Positions 51,011-61,000 of a stretch of 64,000 nucleotides of DNA are shown here, piece after piece. Position 1 is the first letter of the stretch. Every line of letters starts with the position of its first letter. The position numbers and the translations under genes are program-made. Origin of the DNA: Drosophila pseudoobscura (taxonomy: Eukaryota; Arthropoda; Insecta; Diptera; Drosophilidae); the NCBI RefSeq assembly GCF_009870125.1, contig NC_046679.1:744001-808000 (forward strand), written 5' to 3'. The notes under the pieces were generated by a model. That model saw only the letters and a program-made list of their open reading frames with translations, was not told the origin of the DNA and did not search any database.

Positions 51011-51410
51011 TCAACACCTCCGAGCTGCTGTTGCGGAAATATCCTTGTCGAAGTCTAGAGCTGTCTTAGAGGTGCCTATCACTTGAAAGTGGCAAGGTAC
51101 TTCCTGGTAGTGGCCTATCAACGACAGTGCGGTTCGGGTCCGCTCAAAGAACTCTTCGGGAACACGGAAAACAATGCGCTGCTGCTTGTCACAAAATTTA
51201 ACAATGTCCATGTTGGTCTTTCCTCCCAGATCGCCGAAGAAACTCTCTAGAGCGTTTAGAACACAGCTACGAAAGAAGATGGGTGTGAAAATAATAGCCT
51301 CGGGGTTGCGGAGCTTTCTAAAAACAAGAAAAATTATTATATTATAGACAAGGAGCTGACGTTTATTGTCCCACTCACAGTTTCACATCAAAATAATAAT
51401 AGTCACTCAT
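51011..51410 (-). CDS. RNase P/MRP subunit p14-like protein, copy 2
   Basis: Two exons, 51379-51410 and 51011-51317, around a 61-nt intron (CT|GTGAGT ... TTTTTAG|A), give 112 residues starting MSDYYYFDVKL. It aligns along its length with copy 1: KLRNPEAIIFTP against KLRDTESIVLTP, then NMDIVKFCDKQQRIVFRVPE and LIGHYQEVPCHFQVIGTS. Both have a first exon of 32 nt, and the intron splits the same leucine codon, so they arose by tandem duplication that kept the intron. Divergence is substantial, so the duplication is old. Copy 2 starts 306 bp from the spn-A start on the other strand. Whether both subunits enter the same RNase P particle, or one is specific to RNase MRP or to the germ line, cannot be told from sequence. 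Confidence 0.78.
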
Positions 51411-51716
51411 GATTCACGCGATATTGCTTGATCTCTGTGCCAGTCATCAATATTGTTTTCACATTTAATTTAATCTGTATTGTATCATATTTTTGAACGA
51501 AAAAGCTACGTATGGTACTTTTAAGTGTAATGATATCTAAACATCATGTTTCCTAGATGTTTTACTGTTAAACATCGAAAACAATTAATCGATGGTCTTC
51601 CACCTCTAGCACTCTGGACAGCCCGCGCTTCCCTTTGACGAAATTTTGACCCAGAAATTGAGAATTTAAAAAAAGAGACTCGATATATAGTTGTGGACTT
51701 GTACATTGGGGCCAAA
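51411..51716. promoter_or_regulatory. shared divergent promoter, Rpp14-like 2 and spn-A
   Basis: These 306 bp lie between two start codons that point away from each other. The stretch contains an ATCGAT word within TTAATCGATGG near 51,588, a DRE-like core typical of TATA-less fly promoters. Both transcription starts must lie inside. Confidence 0.55.
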
Positions 51717-52873
51717 ATGGATGCATTGACGAATTCGGTGGAGGAAGAGGAGAATGGCCCACTAAATGTCACGAAATTGATTGTAAGTTGCTGTCGATCG
51801 GAGATCTAGCTGCACCAAATCATAAGCTGTATTTATTTATTGACGAATCAACGATAGGGCGGCAGTATAACTGCCAAGGACATAAAGCTACTGCAGCAGG
51901 CAAGCCTTCACACGGTGGATGCTGTGGCCAACGCGACGCGCAAGCACCTACTGGCCATTCCCGGCCTCGGCGGGTCCAAGGTGGATCAAATCATTTCCGA
52001 AGCCTCAAAAATGGTGCCCCTTGGCTTTCTCAGTGCCCGTACCTTCCATCAGATGCGCGCAGATGTCGTTATGCTGACAACTGGCTCCAAGGAGTTGGAC
52101 AAGCTGCTTGGCGGCGGCATCGAGACGGGTTCTATTACTGAGATCTTTGGCGAGTTCCGCTGTGGCAAGACTCAGATCTGCCACACCCTGGCAGTCACCT
52201 GCCAGCTGCCCATCAGCCAGAAGGGAGGCGAGGGCAAATGCCTGTACATAGACACAGAGAGCACCTTCCGCACGGAACGTCTCTCGGCCATTGCCCAAAG
52301 GTTCAAACTGAATGAATCCGAGGTTTTGGACAACGTTTCCTGTGCCCGGGCCTACAACAGCGATCAGCAAACCAAACTGTTACAAATGGCTGCGGGCATG
52401 CTGTTTGAAACCAGGTATGTACGCATCTAGAATCCATCTGGGATCGTGGCCAAAGAATCCTAATTTCTTATTGCTCCTAAACCTCCAGATATGCCGCTGT
52501 TATTGTCGATAGCGTCATGGCCCTCTACCGCTCGGACTACATAGGACGGGGCGAGCTGGCCGCCCGGCAGAACCACTTGGGATTGTGCATGCGGCAGCTT
52601 CAGCGCTTGGCAGACGAGTTCGGGGTGGCTGTGGTCATCACCAACCAGGTGACAGCCCAGCTGGACGGCGGTGGTGGCATGTTTGTTGCTGACGCCAAGA
52701 AGCCGGTGGGAGGGCATATTCTGGCGCATGCCTCCACCACTCGACTCTATCTGCGAAAGGGCAAGGGGGAGACGCGCATCTGCAAGATCTACGATTCCCC
52801 CTGTCTGCCCGAGTCGGAGGCGATGTTTGCGATTCTGCCAGACGGCATAGGCGATGCCAAGGAGGGGCACTGA
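51717..52873 (+). CDS. spn-A: Rad51 recombinase (spindle A)
   Basis: Three exons, 51717-51782, 51858-52414 and 52489-52873, with introns of 75 and 74 nt, give 335 residues; human RAD51 has 339. Rad51 coats single-stranded DNA and carries out strand exchange in meiosis and double-strand break repair. Visible are the N-terminal helix-hairpin-helix ([19 protein letters not shown]), the FxxA protomer-binding motif FLSA (about residues 79-82), Walker A GEFRCGKT (about 120-127), Walker B AVIVDS (about 210-216), the L1/L2 region following [12 protein letters not shown], and a C-terminus [20 protein letters not shown]. The start ATG has a strong context (CCAAAATGG). As I recall it, the cysteine after Arg in Walker A is also present in D. 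melanogaster. Female sterility with ventralised eggs is the known mutant phenotype there. Confidence 0.95.
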
Positions 52874-53812
52874 TTATTATACTATTAGCTTCTTAAGATC
52901 TACTATACTATGTACATGTGCTGCAAGCAGGTGGCCACTTTCAAGAACGATTGATTGATTAATGAATTTAAATAAGGCATTTCTCAATTTATTTTAATTG
53001 CTTAATTATGAAATCAAAAATGAAATATTTTTTGATCAAAGATCACTTAATGGTTGCTTCACTGTACTGCGTATAGGTCGCAGTTTCGCGGAGATTCCAT
53101 GATTATTTTACGTGCAGGTAAAAACAGTCTTCGGTTAGAGGCAGCGTTTTCTGACCTGACCCACACGAGATAAAAGACAAGAGGGAGAAGCAGCGGATGC
53201 CGACTACGCTGATTCTAGGCGAAAGGTAGAAGAAAAGCGCTCGCAGCGGAAGCAGCAGCAGACTGTACGCATGCTAGGAAACACGTGTCGGGTCGCCTTC
53301 AATAACAGTAGATTGGTAGAGGTCTGGCCAGATAAACGAAAAAGATTGTTTATTCGAGTAATTTACGTATGTATCATCTATAGCTTTATTCATTGTTGAT
53401 CAAACATTTCTACACACATAGTAAATAAAATTTTACGGATCGAAAGATGTGAATATTCATGGTTCACCCATCCATTTATCCAATAAATTGAAGATGATTT
53501 CACATCGAGAGTCGTCGAAAATGAAGGCAAATAAGGAAGTTATTTCAAATAAGAGTCTACTTTTTGTAATCTGATCGATTACACAATAGAACTTTGCTTT
53601 GTGTTGTTTGTTGGGTTCATCGTGTTCTGGAGCTGGAGCTCAATTGTGCTGGATTTCAGCTTCAGCCGCTTAGGAGTAACTAAAAAAATTCATTATAGTC
53701 CAATACAGACACGCAAAATTCATTGTATTGCGGGTGCGAGTGTTTTACCTTATTATATCGATGGATTATGGAGTAGTAACTGGCGCTAAAACATTATACT
53801 GTATTCTTTACT
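52874..53812. other. intergenic, between convergent spn-A and Jasper
   Basis: It holds the 3' ends of both genes. A CAATGAATAAAGC on the minus strand near 53,382-53,394 could end Jasper, with a long 3' UTR. I see no coding or RNA gene; the short open frames are AT-rich and unsupported. Confidence 0.5.
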
Positions 53813-55328
53813 TTAATCTTTTTTAGCGGTAGCTGGGATATTGCCTTGCTTGGCCTCAACGAGACTGTTGTAGCCACGCTCGTTCATCGAGACGCGTAGG
53901 TTCTCATTCACGTTTTTTGTATAGCTCTTGTAGATTTTGACCTTCTCGCAGAACTCCATCCAAAAGTTGTCTTCCTCCGACGCCGAGTTGAAGAGGCTCT
54001 TGAACCCGTCGTATATGGTCGAGGACACCTTACGTATGATCTGGGCCTTCTCCTTGAACTCGACCTCGTCGGAGTAGTCCATCTTCCAGAGGTCCAGGTT
54101 GCCGACATATCTGCGCAAACGACGCATTATGTCCACGCACTCTGGATTGCGCAGCAGCATCAGCTTGGTCAACTCGACGTCCTTAAACTGGTCCAGTATC
54201 TCCAGACATTTGCCCACATTGGCTCGGCGCAGTCCCAGGCACTCGCGCAGCTGCTGGGAGAGCTGAATGAAGTCCCGCTCCATGAACAAAGCGTCCTCGT
54301 GCTCGATGATCTCCTCAATGAATCGCGCGGCCTCCTGCTTGGGTATCTCATTCCGAGTTGGCTCAATGATGATGCGCCCGGGCAGGCTGTCGGGATCGAG
54401 CTGCCCCGACTCCAGCTTCAGCTTCAGGTCGTAGGCCTCATTGCGTGACTTATCAATCCAGGACTGCTCCGCAGCGGCACTTTCGAATCTCTCCGGCTTG
54501 TTGTAGTTGATGTCGATGCCCAAGCACTTGGCTGTCGGCATATATACCATCAAAAGGTCATTCTCTTTATTCTGTGTGAAGGAAACCCAAATTAATTTTG
54601 CACGAGTATGACTTTTGCGTAAAACTTACGTTTGCTGGGCGCGAGCGCTTTTGAATGGGTGTCACGGCAGCGGTTGGCTTTGACTTCTTCACTGTTTTCT
54701 TGGCCAAGCTGGAGTTGGCTGCTGGTGGTGGTGTCGATGTCGCAGCTATGCCTTCCGGTGGGACGCGCCGCTTTTGTGGCGGTGGCCCGTCAGCCGAATC
54801 AGTGCCGGCCTCCTCAGAGTCTCCGTCCACATGTTTCGGAGCCCCCTTCGACTTACGTGAGCCAGCGGCTTTCTTTTGAGTGCTGCTGTTTCCGACGCTT
54901 GAAGCATCCGCAGCAGAAGTCTCGGCCGCTTCAGGAGTCGGAGTTGGAACTTCGATTGGTGTTGGGTTCTTCGACGGGATGGGTGTTTCGGTGGCCGAGG
55001 TCTGTTCGTCGGCACCGCCATCATCGGGGTTTGATAAATCGATCGGGGCCGAGTCCTCCCCCTTGAGTGCGCTTTCAATCTGGTCCATTGCCTCGCTGAA
55101 CTTGGCTCGCTTCATATTCTTGTCGGTGGCGAATTTCTCCTTGTTCTCAACATATGGGAAGAGGTCCTCGATTTTTATATTGGCGGTCTCCCCAGTGCCG
55201 TAAAAGTAAACATTGTACTTTTTGTTGATATACTTTGTGATTTTTGCTGGCCATGCCGGATAGCCCTTAACCTTGGCAAACACCAAATCGTTAATGCTGA
55301 ACGATTTTCCACTCTTTTCTTTACCCAT
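53813..55328 (-). CDS. Jasper: Jasper, PWWP-domain chromatin reader of the LEDGF/HDGF type
   Basis: Two exons, 54630-55328 and 53813-54571, across a 58-nt intron in phase 0 (CCAGCAAAC|GTAAGT ... CACACAG|AATAAAG), give 485 residues. The N-terminus is a PWWP domain (about residues 9-90) with DLVFAKVKGYPAWPAKI, which binds H3K36-methylated nucleosomes. A Thr/Pro/Ala-rich acidic linker with basic, probably nuclear-localising patches (PPPQKRRVPPEG, KKTVKKSKP) runs to about 233. Exon 2 carries a helical LEDGF-type integrase-binding-like domain (about 320-410: FIQLSQQLRECLGLRRANVG, then RNPECVDIMRRLRRYVG). In D. melanogaster this protein (CG7946) anchors the JIL-1 kinase on chromatin. The start ATG has a good context (CGAAAATGG). 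The paralogous product that would result from reading through the intron stops within it and is not expected. Confidence 0.88.
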
Positions 55329-56515
55329 TTTCGACGAAATGTTAAGGAAAAACTTCTAGAAATTAGTTTGTAAGCTAAAAATTGGCGTCGTCTGTCACCG
55401 CGGATTTCTGTTAACCCTCTTAACTCCCCTCTTTTTAAACAGTTTAACGACTTGAGGTTAATGGCGGCAAATATAGCTGATTGTAAATTCTTCTTGTAGA
55501 TCCATTCCACTTTTTCTCTGAAGTTCTCTGAAAAACCGCGATATCTTTCACCTGAACTGGGCTAAAATAATTCAATTTCTATTATTTTTGGTCGAATAAT
55601 AAAATACTCCCTTGGCTGACAATGGGTTAATCGGACGGACTTATCGAATATATACCGTAAATATACTGACGAATTAAAGTTTTATTTTACAAATTCTTCG
55701 TTTTTGATATTCCGTGAAATATTACTAGCAATATAGAATAATTAGCCATGTCCCTATTGTTTTATCCGATTAATGAATCAATTTTCTACTTAACTGGCTT
55801 ATTTTAACCACTTGCTTTTATTGCATTTTGCGTAAAAAGAGGTTTTAGCGAAAATGGTCAAACAAATAAACGTAATCAAACGTAAGAGAAAAATCGTTCC
55901 TATTGCTAAATTTTGATACTCCGTTGAATAATGCTAACTAACTAAAACCTTTAGCTTTGCCCATATAATTTTAGGCCATTGATGAATACATTTTCTACAA
56001 GATCAACAACTTTTAAGTACTTGCATGTATTGTATTTTGCCTACAGCAAGGTTCAAACAAAAAAGGTCAGCAAAAACAGTGGCAACGTAAATGAGTATGA
56101 AATGTCACGTCAACCGGAGTTTGGTCATGGGTATACCATATTTGGTTAATATAATATGAAGAATCTGTTTTAAAACGTAAATTATAAAGAAATTATCTCA
56201 AATTGATATGTTTGAGACGTATTCATGCATTTGATTAGTTTCTTCTATACATATCCTTATCCCGATACCCTTGGTTTCTGTAAGAAGACCACAACCTTCA
56301 AAATATCGTTGAAATAGCTTTAAAACAGAGGCTGACTACTTTCTGCATTCATTGGAGCCTGAGATGACAAACTTTTTGGCAATTCTATAACATCCCTTGT
56401 TCCAGGGTATGCAAAATGTTGCTCAATCCGCGTCAACATTTTTTGGCCAATATAGAACATTTAGCCATGCCCACATAATTTTATCCAATTAATGAACCTA
56501 TTTTCTACTTGACTT
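55329..56515. other. intergenic upstream of Jasper, with two and a half copies of an old repeat
   Basis: It contains the Jasper leader and promoter, then AT-rich DNA. Three diverged copies of a unit of about 165 bp are seen at about 55,698-55,862, 55,910-56,075 and 56,437-56,515. The last is cut by the retrotransposon and resumes at 62,129. No coding frame is supported. Confidence 0.6.
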
Positions 56516-56706
56516 TGTAAGATATGAATATTAGTTTATAAGATTTGAATATTAGTTACTCATCGATAGTATTATAAGAAATACCAATGTACCCGATATA
56601 TCGATACTTGTCCTCGACAAGTATCGATATGCCAACACAAATAAATTGATATACGACAATGAAGACAGAAGAACATATAATAAAACCGTGCTATTAAAAG
56701 TTTACA
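56516..56706 (+). repeat. 5' LTR
   Basis: 191 bp. It contains a perfect inverted repeat with a 3-nt loop at 56598-56630 carrying TATCGATA-like DRE cores, a possible TATA word (TATAAGAA, near 56,571), and AATAAA at 56679-56684 near its end. Confidence 0.95.
56598..56630. repeat. perfect inverted repeat in the 5' LTR
   Basis: Arms ATATCGATACTTGTC and GACAAGTATCGATAT (15 bp) around CTC. The same structure is at 62020-62052 in the 3' LTR. Each arm contains ATCGAT, the core of the fly DRE/BEAF site. Confidence 0.9.
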
Positions 56707-56760
56707 TATCAGGTGTGGGGTTTGCCCAAAAAAAAAAAAATAAATAAATAAAACTCTGCG

Positions 56761-58059
56761 ATGAACTATGCGGACATAAGAGCGAAAACCAAAAGTGAAC
56801 TTAGCGACATATTGCGTAGGCAAAACGTATATTTTGATCAAGATGCCAACATACACCAATTACGTACAGCAGTGAAAAAAATCATGGAAGACACGCATGA
56901 GCTAGGAAATACGGCGCCAAGCGCAGACGAGACTATGCAGGCAGACATTTTTGCAGTCCCGGTTGAGCGCGAGATAGACAGAGACAACCGTAGTGCACAA
57001 CACGCAGTAAAAGCGGCGCCAGAAGAACATGGTGAAAATGTGCAGAAGGCTCGAGAAGCATTCATGCCGCGACAAGACAACGCTTGTTCGAAATTGACCA
57101 TGCGATCAGATGAATACGAAGAAGAATCGCGCCGTTTGCAGCAGTTGGAACAATTGTACGTTTCTCGCAAGCGCTTAGCTGATCTCAAATTAAGCATATT
57201 GAAAACGGAGAAAGAGGCTATGGAGTTGGAAACGCCGAGAGATTGCATCGACTTGACACACATTGAGGCGTTGATGCGTCCATTTTCTGGAGATGACGAC
57301 CAGGCTGTAACCAGTTGGATAAGTAACTTTGAGGACATTATGAATTTCCATGGTGTATCCGAGTCAAAATGCTGGATATTAGCGAAGCGGCTGCTAGGCG
57401 GATCGGCGAAGGCGTACATCGACCATGTGGCGCCTTTGACTTGGCAATTGATGCGAGCAGAATTGCTCAACGTCTTTGAGCAGAAAGTGACAGCGTGGGA
57501 CATTGGAAAGCGACTGGAGGCACGGAAAATTGCAAATAATGAAAGCGCATTGCAATATTTCGTCGCAATGTGCAGCATAGCGTCGCAAGCAGACATGGCC
57601 ACGAGCGATGTGGTCAAATTCATCGTAGAGGGACTGCAGGACAAGACGGGCATGGCAGCATCCATGCTATACTGCACCACACTCAACGAGTTGCGTGACA
57701 AGATGGTCACCTATGATAAGGTCAGAAGAGCTCCTGGCGTCGTAGCAATTCGTAGCGAAGGTATGACAAAGGGAAAACTAAATGTGAGTATGGCAGTTGG
57801 GCAGCAGCAAGGTGGTGGCGCAATGCGTTGCTACAACTGTCGGCAATTTGGGCACGTTATGAAGGAATGCAGTCAGCCAAAGAGACCGGATGGAGCATGT
57901 TTTAACTGTTGGAGTACCAGCCACCTATATTCGCAGTGCCCGAAACGAAAGATGGCCACTAGGGTAGCTGCAGTTCAAGATGAGGAGCGACCAGGAGAAA
58001 AAAAACAACGACGAGTTAGCGGCTGTCCAGTCAATCACTTTATGACTTCCGTTTGGTGA
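56761..58059 (+). CDS. gag: gag of the LTR retrotransposon
   Basis: An uninterrupted frame of 432 codons forms the particle and binds RNA. The N-terminus (MNYADIRAKTKSELSDILRR) resembles a small helical SAP-like segment. A coiled, charged stretch follows at about residues 118-160. The middle (about 170-330) looks like a capsid-type domain (FSGDDDQAVTSWISNFEDIM). Two CCHC zinc knuckles lie near the end: CYNCRQFGHVMKEC and CFNCWSTSHLYSQC. It starts 54 nt downstream of the 5' LTR, after an A-rich leader. The stop overlaps the open pol frame by only 14 nt. Confidence 0.92.
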   Translation: MNYADIRAKTKSELSDILRRQNVYFDQDANIHQLRTAVKKIMEDTHELGNTAPSADETMQADIFAVPVEREIDRDNRSAQHAVKAAPEEHGENVQKAREAFMPRQDNACSKLTMRSDEYEEESRRLQQLEQLYVSRKRLADLKLSILKTEKEAMELETPRDCIDLTHIEALMRPFSGDDDQAVTSWISNFEDIMNFHGVSESKCWILAKRLLGGSAKAYIDHVAPLTWQLMRAELLNVFEQKVTAWDIGKRLEARKIANNESALQYFVAMCSIASQADMATSDVVKFIVEGLQDKTGMAASMLYCTTLNELRDKMVTYDKVRRAPGVVAIRSEGMTKGKLNVSMAVGQQQGGGAMRCYNCRQFGHVMKECSQPKRPDGACFNCWSTSHLYSQCPKRKMATRVAAVQDEERPGEKKQRRVSGCPVNHFMTSVW

Positions 58060-61000
58060 ACAAAGAGGCGTCAGTATTTTTAGTCTATTTGATACAGGTA
58101 GCCCTGTAAGTTTTATTCATAAGTCTTTGATACCGAAGTCGGCTATAGTTGAAGCCTATAATGAAGTTAGGAAATACTATGGACTAGGAGGACAACCAAT
58201 TCCCATATGGGGAAAATTTAAGTGCCATATTGAATTTTGCACAAAGAAATATATCGTTTTATTAAACATCGTAGATGATAACATGCTGCCTTTGCCGGTA
58301 TTGTTGGGACGCGATGCCCTTAAAGTTATTGAAGTAAAATTAGTTCATAAGAAAAATATCAATGCGAAGCAACACACACCATTAAGTTCGCTAAAGCAAA
58401 AAGCTATTAGTTTAACCTGCGCGTCTTTATTCACCGAAAGTAAAAATAATATTAACATAAGACTATATGATAAGTTAGACGGTAATCAATCAGAAAGAAG
58501 CGAGCTAATCAAACGTTGTAATCCATTTAAAAATCAGACACAAGAAAACTCAAGGAATGACAAAATGGTCATCGAGAATATGAATCAAGGCGACGAATTC
58601 AGTAACTTTTGTGCGTCGGTAGAGATTGATGAAGAGGAACATATTAACGTAGGTTTCGAATTTGGCCCCACTATTGCAGAAAAGTGTAGGGAAGTTATTA
58701 AGACATACTATTTACACAAAGAATTTGACTTTAAAGCACCACCAAAGTATCAGATGCAGATTCGTGTAACAGAAACAACACCATTTCATTGTACTCCGCG
58801 TCGTTTATCCTACCATGAGAGAGAGAAAGTAGCTGAAATAGTAGATGATCTGTTAGAAAAGAAAGTAATCCGTCATAGTGAGTCTCCTTATGCTTCCCCG
58901 TTGGTCCTAGTAAAAAAAAAATCAGGAGAACTTCGAATGTGTGTCGATTACCGTGGTCTGAACAAACGAATTGTTAAAGATAATTTCCCATTGCCCCTTA
59001 TTGAGGACTGTCTTGAGTTTTTAGAAAACAAGTGCTGTTTTTCCATTATAGATTTGAAAAGCGGGTATCATCAAATAGGCGTAGAAGAAAAATCAGTTCC
59101 GTATACATCGTTTGTGACACCGCAAGGACAGTATGAGTACTTGAGAATGCCCTTTGGGTTAAAAAATGGATCAGCTATTTTTCAAAGATTTATTTCGGAG
59201 CTCTTGAGAGACTTTATTAGGAACAAAAGCATTGTAGTGTACATGGATGATATATTAGTAGCGACTAAAACAGTTGAAGAACACATGGATATATTAAAAA
59301 GACTATGCATTCGGTTTAGCGAGCAAAATTTAGAGATAAATTTAAAAAAGTGTAGGTTTGTCAATCGAAACATCGATTTCCTGGGGTATAAAGTTAATCA
59401 AAACGGAATAGTTCCTAGTGATTCCCATATTGAGGCCTTGAAAAAATACCCAGTCCCTCAAAATGTAAAAGCACTGCACTCATGCTTGGGATTCTTTTCG
59501 TACTTTCGACGTTTCATGTTGTCATTTGCGACGACAGCTAAGCCCTTGGTGCAGTTGTTAAAAGAAGGGGGTCCGTTTCCTATGAATAGAGAACAGGTGA
59601 AGACGTTTGAAACTCTTAAGAATGCGTTGGCAAATCCTCCGGTATTAGCCATTTTTAGCCCAAATAGAGAAACGGAATTACATACAGACGCAAGTTCATA
59701 CGGTTATGGCGCAATACTGATGCAAAGACAAGATGATGGGAAGATGCACCCTGTGTCCTATTATTCTGGCAAAACAACAGAAACAGAATCACGTTATCAT
59801 AGTTTCGAACTAGAGACATTAGCTATAATTTATGCATTGAGGCGTTTTAGAGCATATTTGGAGCATAGGTCCTTCAAAATAATCACGGATTGTAATTCGT
59901 TAGTACAGACGTTAACCAGAAAGTCAATTAGTCCTAAGATAGCACGGTGGTCCCTAGAGTTAGAGAACTATGATTACTCCATTATGCACAGACCTGGGGC
60001 CAGTATGGCGCACGTTGATGCGCTGAGCAGACAAGATCAAGTGACGAATATGTTAGAGGATGGTTATAGAGTCAAATACGGTTTAGAAAAGTCTAATTTA
60101 GAAAAAGATGATAGTAGAAAGCATTATACAAGGAATAGTGTAAGTAGAGACAACCCTAGTAGTGAGCATAGAGGTACCGTAGAGAACCCTGTGATTAAGT
60201 GTAGAGAATTAAATATCAGTAGAGAGCGTAGTAGTACAGTAGAGAACCCTGCGATTGAGTGTGGAGAATCAAGTGCAGTAGGAAGTAGATTGGGAAATAG
60301 GTGGAAGTCTGATGATAGAGAGAACCTTGGTAGTGATTGTAGAGATAACATAGAGAATAGTGAATATAGGGAAGAGGATGGATCGAAGATTGAAATTAGA
60401 GATTTGAGCCAATGTAGAGGAAGCGTTAACGATGTGGTGGGGGGAGTAAAGTACATTAGTAGTAGGAATTCAGATAAAGTGAAAAAATGTGTTGAGGATA
60501 CAGTAGAGAGGGACAAATTAGAGTTTCAGGAGGAAAGATTACTAAAATCATTGATAGTTGGGGTAGTAGGTGCAACGCCAGAAGATGTTGATTTGATATT
60601 GCAAACAGAACAGATGCGAGACAAGGAAGTAGTTAGGATTCGAAAAATGCTAGAGGATGGAATTGAAGTAGATTTTGAAATGATAGATGGTATTGTTTAC
60701 AAGAGGAGTTGTGAAAACAAACTATGTTTCTATGTACCAATGTGTATGGAAGAGCAGTTGATAAGGCGGTCACACGAAAAACTAGGACATTTGGCCGCAG
60801 AGAAGTGCGTGAGTGACCTTTTGAGGACCTACTGGTTTCCGTCAATGAGAAGTAAAGTGGCAAGGTTCATCAGAAACTGTCTACCGTGTATACTACACTC
60901 GATGCCTAAAACAATCCATAACAGAACGCTCCATAGTATCCCAAAGTCGTGTGTTCCTTTTCATACCCTACATGTTGATCATTTGGGTCCATTGCCGAGT

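Noticed and set aside
54567..54629. Jasper C-terminus reading through into NVSFTQKSYS...
   Set aside because: That stretch is the 58-nt intron plus a few bases; GTAAGT and CACACAG borders restore the conserved exon 2.
56838..57710. 290-codon open frame antisense to gag
   Set aside because: It mirrors a strongly coding gag frame and has no start or promoter features of its own.
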